DNA from: Acidimicrobiales bacterium
GTDB taxonomy: Bacteria > Actinomycetota > Acidimicrobiia > Acidimicrobiales > MedAcidi-G1
Direction of reading: 5' to 3'
DNA length: 64,000 bases
NCBI GenBank assembly: GCA_014239855.1
Contig: JAAZXY010000007.1
Coordinates: forward strand, 395 to 64,394
Shown here: piece by piece, positions 16,323 through 24,967 of the stretch
Layout of the letters: each line of letters opens with the position of its first letter
Position numbering within the stretch: position 1 is the stretch's first letter
Notes under the pieces: model-generated
The model's database searches: none
What the model saw: only the letters and a program-made list of their open reading frames with translations
What the model was told of the DNA's origin: nothing
Translations under genes and position numbers: made by a program

Positions 16323-19055
16323 TCAGTCACGACCCCAGTCGCCGATGTTCCACAGCTCGGCATCCCACGGGTTGAGCTTCACCCCGGTCAGCGAGTTGGA
16401 GTGCGCCGAGACGCTTCCCCGGTGGATCAGCGGGATGATCGAGTAGTTGCCGACCACCAGGTCGTTCAGGGCGATGGTGATCTCGTTGCGCCGTGCGGTG
16501 TCGGCGGTCTGGGTCAGCTCGGCATGCAGGGCGTCGAACTCGTCACTCTGGAAGCGCTGCACGTTGCTGCCCTGCCAGTTGGTGTCCTTGCCGCTGATGT
16601 TCGACGTGGTCCAGTTGCCCATGTAGGCCTGCGAGTCCACGCCCGACGCACCGTTGGTGTACATCTCGATGTCGGCGTAGAACTTGCCGTAGGTGTCCGG
16701 GCTGCCCGGATCGCCACCGAAGAACACCGATGCGTCGATGTTCCGCAGTTCGGTCTCGATACCGATCTTGGCCCAGTCCTGCTTGACGAGCTCCTGGGTG
16801 GCCTGACGCACCGTGTTGGTGGACGTCTGGTACAGGATCTTCATCGGGACGCCGTCAGGCGTCTCACGCACGCCGTCACCATCGGTGTCGAGGTAGCCGG
16901 CATCGTCGAGCAACTGGTTGGCCAGGTCGATGTCCTGGGTCAGGCACTCGTCGTTGGCCGTCGACGTCTGCGCCGGCGGTGCGGGCCACACGTTGCAGGT
17001 CGGACGACCGGCATCGCCGTAGCCCACGTCCACCATGGTCTGGCGATCCAGGGAGATCGACAGCGCACGGCCCACCACCGGGTCGGTCAGGAACGGGTGG
17101 GGGTTGGTGCCGTCGAGGTACTCGGAACGGTCATCGCCGAGCGACGGGTCCGGGTTGGTCTGGTTGACCATCATGCGCTCGACCATGGTCGAGAAGGCCG
17201 AGATGACCTGGCCCTTGCCGCCGGCCACCATGCCAGTGAGGATCTCCGGCTCGACCTGGAGGTTCCAGGCGTAGTCGGCCTCACCCAGCTCGAGGACCGA
17301 GCGGGCGTTGGAGGGAGCGTCGCCGCCGCCCTTGATGACGACCCGGCCGAAGTACGGCTTGCCATCGGCCACGCCGCGGTAGTTCTCGTTCATGACGTAG
17401 ACCGCGGTGTCGTTCGTGGTGAACGACTCGATCTTGAACGGACCGGTGCCGATGGGGGCGAAGTTCTGGTCGGTGCACTCGGCCGAGGCCGCACCCACGC
17501 ACTCGCCGAACTGGGCCCGGGAGATGATCGGGAAGCTGTTCGAGACGAACGGCACGTAGGGGAACGGCGTCGCCTCGGCGAACGTGATCGTCACGGTCAG
17601 GTCGCCGTCAGCCACCACGGAGGTCACGTTGTCGAAGCCCGAGGCGCCGGTACAACCGGTGTCCGGGTTTGAGCAGTACTCGTAGCTGAACACCACGTCA
17701 TCGGCAGTGACCGCCGAACCGTCGGAGAACAGCAACCCCTCCTGGAGCGACCAGGTGATGGTGGTCAGGTCCTCGGACACGCCGCCGTTGGCGACCGTCG
17801 GGATCTCCGCGGCCAACGCCGGCGTGAGGACACCCTGGTCGTCGAACTCGGCCAGCGGCTCAAGGATGACCGAACCGGCGTCACGGTCCTTCCAGCCACC
17901 CGACAGGTACGGGTTCAGCGTGGAGGCAGCCTGCCAGTACAGGATGGTCACGGTGCCACCCTCGCCGGCGCCGCTTGAGGCCATCACGACCTCGACGTCG
18001 CTGATGTTGCTCAGGAACGACGTGTTCACGAACGCGTCGTAGGAGTCGAGTGCCTTGGGGATCTCACCCTGCTCGACGAAGAAGTCCATCTGCTGCTTCA
18101 TCACGTCCTGGACGGTGCCGCCCAGCCACGCGTCGGACAACTGGGTGGCCCGATCCGGGAAGGAGAACATGTCCAGCAGGGCGTTGGAGCCCTCCACGGT
18201 CATGCCCGCCGCCTCGGCGATCGTGGCCTCCTGAGCGCCCCGGTCACCGGCGTAGGCCGCATTGGCTTCCTCGGTGACCTGCAGGAACGTCTCGACCACG
18301 CCCGGGTGGTCGATGCCGAACTGGGTCGGAATCGAGATGATGTCGAACACCCGGATACCGATGTCCTCCTGCTCCGAACCGGTCATCACCAGGTTGCCAC
18401 CAGCAGCCAGCATCGACAGCACGCCGCCGCCGAATGCACAGGCCATGGCAACGTCGCCGCTCTCGAAGGCGGCCACGGCAGCCGCGCCACCGTCGGACGG
18501 AACGTGCTCGAAGCTGTCGAGGGCCACACCGAGGTGACCCAGCATCTTGAGGAGCTTGTAGTGCGTCACGTTGCCGACCGGGGCGTAGACCTTCTGCCCA
18601 GCCAGCGTCTCGGCCGCATTGGCCGCCGTCACGCCGTAGTCCGGGTGGGCCACGCAGTTGTCGGCGTCTGCGTAACTAACGGCCACGCCGACGATCTCAA
18701 GCTCCGACCCGGAGGTCACGAAGTTGGCGAACGGCGTCAGACCCTGGGAGTACGCGATGTCGATGTCGCCGGATTCCATGGCCAACGCCATGTCACCACC
18801 GGAACCGAACGGCAACCAGTTCACGGTCATCCCGAGACGGTCATCGTAGGTCTGCTCGACCTGAGCGACCTGGTTGGCCGTCGGCCACTCCAGGAAGTAC
18901 GCCACGTTCAACTCGGACAGCGCCTTGGCCGGAGCCTCGGTCGCCGTCGGTGCGGCCGTGGTCGCCGGAGCAGCGGCTTCATCATCGCTGCCGCACGCCC
19001 CCGCAACCAGGGTCAGGGCCGCCAGCACGGCGACCAGACGAATGAATTTCTTCAA
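16323..19055 (-). CDS. Two-module substrate-binding lipoprotein: TauA-like + DppA-like fusion
   Basis: 910 residues from a TTG start (19055; GAGGGG ribosome site 7 nt upstream). Residues 1-21 are a lipoprotein signal (KKFIRLVAVLAALTLVAGAC, Cys21), then an Ala/Thr linker. Residues about 46-350 read as a taurine/sulfonate-type binding protein: MTVNWLPFGSGGDMALAMESG, IDIAYSQGLTPFANFV, KVYAPVGNVTHYKLLKMLG, and a C-terminal QQMDFFVEQGEIPKALDSYDAFVN. After a short linker, residues about 367-910 are a family 5 peptide/nickel binding protein: GGTVTILYWQAASTLNPYLSGG, LQEGLLFSDGSAVTADDVVFSYEYC, and SISLDRQTMVDVGYG. Each module is near full length for its own family. The operon has Dpp-type permeases and ATPases but no TauB/TauC, so a TauA-like head seems to serve a Dpp-type channel. 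No frameshift or second start is visible between modules. Confidence 0.9.
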   Translation of the reverse strand: MKKFIRLVAVLAALTLVAGACGSDDEAAAPATTAAPTATEAPAKALSELNVAYFLEWPTANQVAQVEQTYDDRLGMTVNWLPFGSGGDMALAMESGDIDIAYSQGLTPFANFVTSGSELEIVGVAVSYADADNCVAHPDYGVTAANAAETLAGQKVYAPVGNVTHYKLLKMLGHLGVALDSFEHVPSDGGAAAVAAFESGDVAMACAFGGGVLSMLAAGGNLVMTGSEQEDIGIRVFDIISIPTQFGIDHPGVVETFLQVTEEANAAYAGDRGAQEATIAEAAGMTVEGSNALLDMFSFPDRATQLSDAWLGGTVQDVMKQQMDFFVEQGEIPKALDSYDAFVNTSFLSNISDVEVVMASSGAGEGGTVTILYWQAASTLNPYLSGGWKDRDAGSVILEPLAEFDDQGVLTPALAAEIPTVANGGVSEDLTTITWSLQEGLLFSDGSAVTADDVVFSYEYCSNPDTGCTGASGFDNVTSVVADGDLTVTITFAEATPFPYVPFVSNSFPIISRAQFGECVGAASAECTDQNFAPIGTGPFKIESFTTNDTAVYVMNENYRGVADGKPYFGRVVIKGGGDAPSNARSVLELGEADYAWNLQVEPEILTGMVAGGKGQVISAFSTMVERMMVNQTNPDPSLGDDRSEYLDGTNPHPFLTDPVVGRALSISLDRQTMVDVGYGDAGRPTCNVWPAPPAQTSTANDECLTQDIDLANQLLDDAGYLDTDGDGVRETPDGVPMKILYQTSTNTVRQATQELVKQDWAKIGIETELRNIDASVFFGGDPGSPDTYGKFYADIEMYTNGASGVDSQAYMGNWTTSNISGKDTNWQGSNVQRFQSDEFDALHAELTQTADTARRNEITIALNDLVVGNYSIIPLIHRGSVSAHSNSLTGVKLNPWDAELWNIGDWGRD

Positions 19056-19134
19056 GGTGGTTCCCCTCGTTATGGAGCACGGCCGTTCGACCGCGCTTCC
19101 TCTCCAAATAGCCATGTGACTTCTATCACTGCAG

Positions 19135-19158
19135 GTCCAAATGAACAAACATCTGGAC
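19135..19158. promoter_or_regulatory. Imperfect palindrome upstream of binding-protein gene
   Basis: GTCCAAATG-N6-CATCTGGAC, 8 of 9 positions paired, in an unusually AT-rich patch 80 bp before the TTG start of the binding-protein gene. It has the look of an operator for a dimeric regulator. No regulator gene is adjacent, so the binder is unknown. Confidence 0.45.
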
Positions 19159-19208
19159 GTTACGAATAGACGACGAATCCGCAGTTGTCAGCAGGTGACA
19201 GACCTCCG

Positions 19209-20186
19209 TCAGCCGACCAGGTGACAAGCCACGCCGTGTCCGGGGGCCACCTCGCGCCACACCGGGACCTCAGTCCGGCAGCGATCCACGGCCTCCGGGC
19301 AGCGGGTCGAGAAAACACACCCGGGCGGCGGCGCCGACGGACTGGGGATGTCCCCCACCAGCACGATCTTCTCCCGGGTCGCCTCGGCCGCCGGATCGGG
19401 CACGGGAGCCGAGGACTGCAGCGCCCGGGTGTACGGATGCAACGGGTTCTCGTACAGGGCGTCGACGTCGGCCAGCTCCATGATCCGTCCCAGGTACATC
19501 ACGGCCACCCGGTCGGCGATGTGGCGCACCATGCCCAGGTCGTGCGAGATGAACAGGTAGGTCAGCCCCAGCAGATCCTGGAGTTCCTCCATCAGGTTCA
19601 CCACCTGGGCCTGGATGGAGACATCGAGGGCGGCGATCGGCTCGTCGCACACGATCAGGTCGGGGTTCAGGGCAATGGCCCTGGCGATGCCGATCCGTTG
19701 GCGCTGGCCGCCGGAGAACTCGTGGGGATACCGGTTGGCGTGCTCCGGATTCAGCCCGACCAGGCTCAGCAACTCCTCGACGCGTTCGTTGCGTTCACGC
19801 GACGACATCGAGAGGTGCTCGACGAGGGGCTCGCCGATGATGGAGCTGACGGTCATCCGCGGGTTGAGACAGGCGTGCGGGTCCTGGAAGACCATCTGCA
19901 TCCGGGGCCGGACCTTTCGCAACCCACCGACTGAGAGGTCGGCCAGGTCGCCACCGTCGAAGACCACCGTCCCGTCGGTCGGCTCCTCGAGGCGCAGCAG
20001 GGTGCGACCGATGGTCGACTTCCCGGAGCCCGATTCGCCCACCAGGCCGAGGGTCTGGCCGCGCACGATGTCGAACGACACGCCGTCCACGGCCCGCACG
20101 GCGCCGACCTTGCGACGCAGCGCCCCCTTGGTCACCGGGAAGTGCTTCTTCAGGTCCCGTACCGAGACCAGTACCTCAGACTCCAT
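19209..20186 (-). CDS. ABC transporter ATPase, DppF/OppF type
   Basis: 325 residues. Walker [20 protein letters not shown]-loop [16 protein letters not shown], signature [17 protein letters not shown], Walker [13 protein letters not shown] and H-loop [14 protein letters not shown] are all intact. The C-terminal oligopeptide extension ([26 protein letters not shown]) may hold a cluster of Cys residues. Overlaps dppD by 11 nt. Drives the transporter with its DppD partner. Confidence 0.92.
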   Translation of the reverse strand: MESEVLVSVRDLKKHFPVTKGALRRKVGAVRAVDGVSFDIVRGQTLGLVGESGSGKSTIGRTLLRLEEPTDGTVVFDGGDLADLSVGGLRKVRPRMQMVFQDPHACLNPRMTVSSIIGEPLVEHLSMSSRERNERVEELLSLVGLNPEHANRYPHEFSGGQRQRIGIARAIALNPDLIVCDEPIAALDVSIQAQVVNLMEELQDLLGLTYLFISHDLGMVRHIADRVAVMYLGRIMELADVDALYENPLHPYTRALQSSAPVPDPAAEATREKIVLVGDIPSPSAPPPGCVFSTRCPEAVDRCRTEVPVWREVAPGHGVACHLVG

Positions 20187-21198
20187 GACCGGCCCCTTCC
20201 GTGTCGGGGATCGTCGGCACCTCGTCGAGCCAACAGGACACCTTCCGGGTGGCCGACACAGCGGTCAGGACCGGGTTCTCCTGGTGGCACCGGTCAAAGG
20301 CATGCGGACAACGGGGGGCGAACGAACAACTGGCCGGCGGCTGTCGCATGTCAGGCGGCTGGCCCTTGATGTTGACCAGCTTCTCCCCTCGGGAGGTGGC
20401 CGACGGCAACGAGGCCAGCAGGCCCTGTGAATACGGGTGCCGGGGGGCGGCATAGAACTCGTCGACCGGGGCGTCCTCCACGATCTGGCCGCCGTACATG
20501 ACGAGCACCCGGTCGACGAGGCCGGCCACCACGCCGAGGTCGTGGGTGATCCAGATCACCGCCATGCCCAGCTTGACCCGAAGGTCCTTCACCAGTTCCA
20601 GGATCTGGGCCTGGATGGTGACGTCGAGGGCCGTCGTGGGCTCGTCGGCCACCAGGACCGTCGGGTTGCAGGCCAGCGCGATGGCGATCATCACCCGCTG
20701 GCGCATTCCGCCCGAAAGCTCGTGGGGGTAGCAACGCAGGCGATCCTCGGGCGACGGGATGCCCACCAACTGCAGCAGCTCGAGGGCCCGGGCCCGCATC
20801 TCCCTGCGACGGGCCGGCTGGTGGACGGTGAGGGACTCCATGATCTGGTCGCCCACGGTGACCACCGGGTTCAACGACGTCATCGGATCCTGGAAGATGA
20901 AGCCGACCTTGCCTCCCCGGATCTCGCGTAGGTCGCCGAGGTCCATCGAGAGGAGGTCGTCGCCCTCGAAGATGGCCTCACCGGCGGCGATCTCGCCGGG
21001 GGGTGTGGGGATGAGCCGCAGCAGCGACATCATCGTGACGCTCTTACCGGAGCCGCTCTCGCCGACCACGCCGAGAACCTCGCCGTCGGCCAGGTCGAAC
21101 GACACGCCGTTGACGGCGTGCACCGTCCCGTCCTGGGTGTTGAAACGGGTCGTCAGGTCGGTGACCCGCAGAACCGGGGTGGCGGTGCTCGTGGTCAT
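20176..21198 (-). CDS. ABC transporter ATPase, DppD/OppD type
   Basis: 340 residues from ATG 21198 ([12 protein letters not shown]). Walker [21 protein letters not shown], signature [16 protein letters not shown], Walker [13 protein letters not shown]-loop [16 protein letters not shown]-terminal [18 protein letters not shown] segment is typical of OppD. The ORF-track start at 21279 lies inside the upstream M20 gene and is not used; the chosen ATG leaves a 4-nt gap. All ATPase motifs are intact, so the transporter should be active. Confidence 0.92.
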   Translation of the reverse strand: MTTSTATPVLRVTDLTTRFNTQDGTVHAVNGVSFDLADGEVLGVVGESGSGKSVTMMSLLRLIPTPPGEIAAGEAIFEGDDLLSMDLGDLREIRGGKVGFIFQDPMTSLNPVVTVGDQIMESLTVHQPARRREMRARALELLQLVGIPSPEDRLRCYPHELSGGMRQRVMIAIALACNPTVLVADEPTTALDVTIQAQILELVKDLRVKLGMAVIWITHDLGVVAGLVDRVLVMYGGQIVEDAPVDEFYAAPRHPYSQGLLASLPSATSRGEKLVNIKGQPPDMRQPPASCSFAPRCPHAFDRCHQENPVLTAVSATRKVSCWLDEVPTIPDTEGAGHGV

Positions 21199-21202
21199 CG
21201 GC

Positions 21203-22348
21203 TCAGTTCCCCAACCGATCCCATACGTCCTGTTCGGCCATGTCGATGATGGTGTACGCCATGCCGAGCGCCCCGTCACGCAGCGCCGACTCGCCGCCGG
21301 GTTCCACAGTCCGTGCGGCGAACTCGGGCTGGTGGTTCACGGCGTCGCCGCAGTCCATGCCCAGCATCGGGTGGATCGACGGGACGACCTGGCTGACGTT
21401 GCCCATGTCGGATGATCCCGAGCCCCCACCCTGTTCGGCGTGGGTGGGCATGCGGCGACCGATGGCCTCGGAGTTGGCGGCGTACAGGCCGGTCATGACG
21501 TCGTTGTTTCGCATGTTGTCGTACGGATGTGCGGTCTCGTGCCATTCGAACCGACAGCCGGTGGCCAGGGCCGCCCCCTCGAAGCACGCCTTGACCTTGG
21601 GGATCAGCTCGGCGAGACGCTCCGCGCTGGCCGAGCGGATCAGCCACTCGGACTTCGTGTGCGACGGCACGACGTTGACGGCGTCGCCACCGTGGGTCAC
21701 CTTGCAGTGGATCCGGTCGTCATCGACCATGGCCTGACGCAGGGTGGAGATGTTCACGTAGGCCTGCACGAAGGCATCCAGCGCGTTGATCCCCTCCTCG
21801 GGGGCGAAGGCGGCGTGCGAGTCCTTTCCGAAGAACTCGACGTCGTAGTGCTGGCAGGCCTGGAACGACGGATCCAGCTCGTCGTAGGGGCCGGGGTGGA
21901 CCATCATCGACGCCGCGGCGTCTTCGAAGGCCCCGGCCTCGATCAACTCGACCTTGCCGCCGCCGCCCTCCTCGGCCGGAGTGCCCAGCACGGTCACCCG
22001 GATGCCCAGTTCCTCGGCCAGCGGAGCCAGGGCCACGCCGGCACCGACCGCTGAGGTGGCGATGATGTTGTGCCCGCAGGCGTGCCCCACCTCGGGCAGG
22101 GCGTCGTACTCGCAGCAGATGACCACCCGGGGACCCGACGTGCCGGCGGTCGCCTCGAAGGCCGTGTCCAGTCCGTGACTGGGATAGGTCACGTCGAAGC
22201 CGTGGTCGCCCAGGAAGGCGCTGATCCGGGCCGAGGCCTCGAACTCCTCGTATCCCAACTCGGGGTTCTCGTACATCCACCGCGACAGATCACGGAGTTC
22301 CTGTTCGACCTGCCCGAAGGCCGCTTCGGCCAGCTGCTTGTTTGCCAT
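21203..22348 (-). CDS. M20D amidohydrolase (AbgB/IAA-amino-acid hydrolase-like)
   Basis: 381 residues; metal ligands in EVGHACGHNIIATSAVGAG, a catalytic Glu in TPAEEGGGGKVELI, and a late MMVHPG and GGGSGSSDMGNVSQVVPSIHP segment as in p-aminobenzoyl-glutamate and indole-acetyl-amino-acid hydrolases. It releases an amino acid or amine from an N-acyl conjugate. A TACGTT box 7 nt before the ATG suggests an internal leaderless promoter just past the thiolase gene. Immediately upstream of dppD, so uptake and hydrolysis are linked. A lid domain is present at about 180-290. Confidence 0.85.
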   Translation of the reverse strand: MANKQLAEAAFGQVEQELRDLSRWMYENPELGYEEFEASARISAFLGDHGFDVTYPSHGLDTAFEATAGTSGPRVVICCEYDALPEVGHACGHNIIATSAVGAGVALAPLAEELGIRVTVLGTPAEEGGGGKVELIEAGAFEDAAASMMVHPGPYDELDPSFQACQHYDVEFFGKDSHAAFAPEEGINALDAFVQAYVNISTLRQAMVDDDRIHCKVTHGGDAVNVVPSHTKSEWLIRSASAERLAELIPKVKACFEGAALATGCRFEWHETAHPYDNMRNNDVMTGLYAANSEAIGRRMPTHAEQGGGSGSSDMGNVSQVVPSIHPMLGMDCGDAVNHQPEFAARTVEPGGESALRDGALGMAYTIIDMAEQDVWDRLGN

Positions 22349-22355
22349 GCGGCGG

Positions 22356-22361
22356 AACGTA
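22356..22361 (-). promoter_or_regulatory. -10 box of M20D gene (TACGTT)
   Basis: TACGTT on the minus strand, 7 nt before the ATG and directly next to the thiolase stop. Could start a transcript for the hydrolase and transporter apart from the CoA-ester genes upstream. Confidence 0.4.
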
Positions 22362-23540
22362 TCAGGGGCCCTCGGTGGTCAGCACCAGACCGCTGGTCGG
22401 GACGCCGCTGCCCGAGGTGACCAACACGTTCGTCACGTCGTCCACCTGGTTCACCGACGTGCCCCGAACCTGGCGGACCCCCTCGGCGATGCCGTTCATC
22501 CCGTGGATGTACGCCTCACCCAACTGCCCACCGTTGGTGTTGATGGGGAGCCGCCCGCCGATCTCGATGGCGCCGTCGGCAATGAAGTCCTTCGCCTCGC
22601 CGGGGCCACAGAACCCGAACTCCTCGAACTGGGGCAGGACCAACGGGGTGAAGTGGTCGTAGAGCATCGCCGTCTGGATGTCGGTCGGGCCCAGGCCGGT
22701 CGACTTCCACAACTGGCGGGCCACCACGCCCATCTCGGGCAGGCCGGTGATGTCGTCGCGGTAGTAGGACCGCATCATCCACTGGCCACCGGCCACCCCC
22801 TGGGCCGCCGCCCCGATGACCGCCGGGCGCTGGGCCAGGTCGCGGGCCCGGTCCAGCGTGGTGATGAGGAGGGCCTGACCGCCGTCGCTCTCCTGGCAGC
22901 AGTCGAGCAGGCGGATGGGGTCGGCGATCATCCGGCTCTCCTGATGCTCGGCCAGGGTGATGGGTCGACCGTGGAAGAAGGCCGCCGGGTTGTTGGCGGC
23001 GTGGCGGCGGTCGGCCACCGCGATACGGCCGAAGTCCTCCGAGGTGGCCCCGTGGTCGTGCATGTAGCGGGTGGCGAACATGGCCGCCCACTGGGCCGGG
23101 GTGACCAGCCCGAACGGCGACGTCCATGAGTAGGACACGTCGTCGGCCTCATGGCCGGTGTGGTGCCCGGCCACGCCGGTGCCGAACCGGCGCCAGGAAC
23201 GCTCGTTGAAGGCCCGGTAGGCCAGTACGTAGTCGGCGGCCCCCGAGTGGACGGCCATGGACGCCATGGCCACCGTGGCGCACCCACCGCCCCCACCGTG
23301 GTTGACCATGGAGAAGAAACGCAGTTCGTCGATGCCCAGGTTGCGGGCCACCTCGATCTCGTGGTTCCGCTCCATGGAGAAAAGCGACATGCCGTCGACC
23401 TGGGACGGGTCGACGCCGGCATCCGCGCAGGCGGCCAGGCAGGCCTCGACGGCCAGGCGCATCGGGGTGCGTCCGGATTCCTTGGAGAACTCGGTGGCTC
23501 CGATGCCCACGATGGCCGTCTGTCGGGCGTTGGTCAGCAT
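22362..23540 (-). CDS. Thiolase-fold protein, SCP-x/Ltp2-like
   Basis: 392 residues from ATG 23540 (MLTNARQTAIVGIGATEFSKESG). Thiolase fold with QVDGMSLFSMERNHE, VNHGGGGGCATVAMASMAV and the C-terminal NTNGGQLGEAYIHGMNGIAEGVRQVRG. The usual nucleophile context C-S-S-G is replaced by a glycine run with a Cys further on, as in lipid-transfer-type thiolases such as the steroid retro-aldolase Ltp2. Those enzymes need a DUF35 partner, and the preceding gene supplies one (1-nt gap, TGACATG). Likely role: C-C cleavage of a beta-hydroxyacyl- or beta-ketoacyl-CoA. The substrate is not known. Confidence 0.8.
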   Translation of the reverse strand: MLTNARQTAIVGIGATEFSKESGRTPMRLAVEACLAACADAGVDPSQVDGMSLFSMERNHEIEVARNLGIDELRFFSMVNHGGGGGCATVAMASMAVHSGAADYVLAYRAFNERSWRRFGTGVAGHHTGHEADDVSYSWTSPFGLVTPAQWAAMFATRYMHDHGATSEDFGRIAVADRRHAANNPAAFFHGRPITLAEHQESRMIADPIRLLDCCQESDGGQALLITTLDRARDLAQRPAVIGAAAQGVAGGQWMMRSYYRDDITGLPEMGVVARQLWKSTGLGPTDIQTAMLYDHFTPLVLPQFEEFGFCGPGEAKDFIADGAIEIGGRLPINTNGGQLGEAYIHGMNGIAEGVRQVRGTSVNQVDDVTNVLVTSGSGVPTSGLVLTTEGP

Positions 23541-23541
23541 G

Positions 23542-24966
23542 TCAGCCACCCGAGCCGCTGGCCGAAGTCGGGCCGCTGTCGGGGAGCACCACGGTCGCCG
23601 TGCCGTGGACGTGGGTGCCCCGCTCGGTCCGGCCGGTGAAGGCCACCTCGATGGTGGACCCGTCGGCGACCGACGTGACCGAGCCGTCGAGGGTCAACAG
23701 GTCGCCGGGGTGGGTCGGCGAGCCCAGGCCGATGCGAACCGAGTCCAGGACCGCTCCCGGTCCGGCCCAGTCACCGATCCAACGGGTCACCAGCCCGGTG
23801 GAGGTGAGGATGTTCATGAACACGTCGGGCAGGCCCTTGTCCCGGGCGGCCGCCGGATCGTGGTGGACGTCCTGCGGGTCACGGGTGGCCACCGCCCCGC
23901 CGGTGACCTGGTCGACCGTGACGTCGATCGGGGTCAGCGGCAGCCGGTCCCCCACCGCCACCTCGTCGGCCGGTCGTCGTCGGTCATGCCTCGGCGGGAC
24001 CACCGGCCGGAACCGGTGGAGGGTGACGTCCTCGTGGGTCTCGTGGAAGTCCAGCACCAGCGGCATGCCGACGGCGAGGCGTTCGGGCGGTACCCCGACG
24101 ACGTTGGTCACCAGTCGGACGCCTTCGGCCAGTTCGACCAGTCCCACCACGTTGGGCTGCGGGAACGCCGGATGCGGTGGGTGGCGGGTGACCGTCCAGC
24201 TGTGGAGGGTGGCGTCACCCGACGCCACGACCCAGTCGTGATGGCCAGCGGTCTCCGGGCCGCCGGCCGGCTCTCCGGTGGCCGGATCGGTGACCTGCGG
24301 TGGGTGCACGAGGCGGCCCGACGGGAACCGTTGGATTCGCAGCTCCCGGTCACGCAGGCCCTCCCAGTGCCATGCCTGGTCGGCGTTCCAGCGGGGGCGG
24401 GGCCGCTCGGGCGACGGTGCCCCGCTGTCGCCCCCACCGGGACCACCGGACACGGGCCGGAACTTGAACACGGTGAACCGCAGGGTGCCGACCCGGTCGC
24501 CGGCATGGTCCCGGAACTCCGATTCGGTGGTCACGAAGTGGCCCTCGCCGAGGGCCGTGCGCTTGCGGTCCGACACCGACGCCAGGGTGGTGTGCCGGGT
24601 CAGTTGGTCGCCGGGCTGCAGCAGCCGGTCGTAGGACTGGTCGGAGTTGGTGGCCACCACGCCGGTGAACCCCGCCTCGGAGAGCATGCCGTAGGCCCGG
24701 TGGTGCGGATCGTCGGTGGTCGCCGTGGCCCCGATGCCGGCGTCGAGGCCCACCATCGACCAGACGTCGAGCATGGCCGGCGGGGCGGCGGCGCCGTCCA
24801 CGTAGGCCGGGTCGGTCACCCCCATGGCCACGCACCACATGCTCACCACGTCGGCGGACACCGCGACGGGTGCGATGGTCGGCTGTCCGGTCAGCCCCAC
24901 CAGCGACCGCAGCGTCTCCCAGTCAGCGACCATGCCAGTGTCCGCGCCGGTGTCCATCGGTTCCAT
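23542..24966 (-). CDS. MaoC - DUF35 - MaoC three-domain fusion protein
   Basis: 474 residues from ATG 24966 (MEPMDTGADT). Residues about 15-170: a MaoC-like hot-dog domain (VADWETLRSLVGLTG, PPAMLDVWSM) without a catalytic Asp/His pair. Residues about 195-325: DUF35 OB-fold region (ATLHSWTVTRHP, PNVVGLVELAEGVRLVTNVVG) whose zinc-ribbon Cys residues are all missing. Residues about 335-470: a second MaoC domain with the D-x4-H hydratase motif (RDPQDVHHDP). The order equals ChsH2 (MaoC-DUF35) joined to ChsH1 (MaoC), subunits that in M. tuberculosis are separate and act on a steroid side chain with Ltp2. The Ltp2-like gene is directly downstream. Hydration followed by retro-aldol cleavage by one complex is inferred. 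Confidence 0.78.
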   Translation of the reverse strand: MEPMDTGADTGMVADWETLRSLVGLTGQPTIAPVAVSADVVSMWCVAMGVTDPAYVDGAAAPPAMLDVWSMVGLDAGIGATATTDDPHHRAYGMLSEAGFTGVVATNSDQSYDRLLQPGDQLTRHTTLASVSDRKRTALGEGHFVTTESEFRDHAGDRVGTLRFTVFKFRPVSGGPGGGDSGAPSPERPRPRWNADQAWHWEGLRDRELRIQRFPSGRLVHPPQVTDPATGEPAGGPETAGHHDWVVASGDATLHSWTVTRHPPHPAFPQPNVVGLVELAEGVRLVTNVVGVPPERLAVGMPLVLDFHETHEDVTLHRFRPVVPPRHDRRRPADEVAVGDRLPLTPIDVTVDQVTGGAVATRDPQDVHHDPAAARDKGLPDVFMNILTSTGLVTRWIGDWAGPGAVLDSVRIGLGSPTHPGDLLTLDGSVTSVADGSTIEVAFTGRTERGTHVHGTATVVLPDSGPTSASGSGG

Positions 24967-24967
24967 C

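Noticed and set aside
16323-19055. Frameshift or two separate genes instead of a fusion
   Set aside because: The frame is open throughout, no second signal peptide or ribosome site precedes the DppA-like half, and both halves keep the same codon bias.
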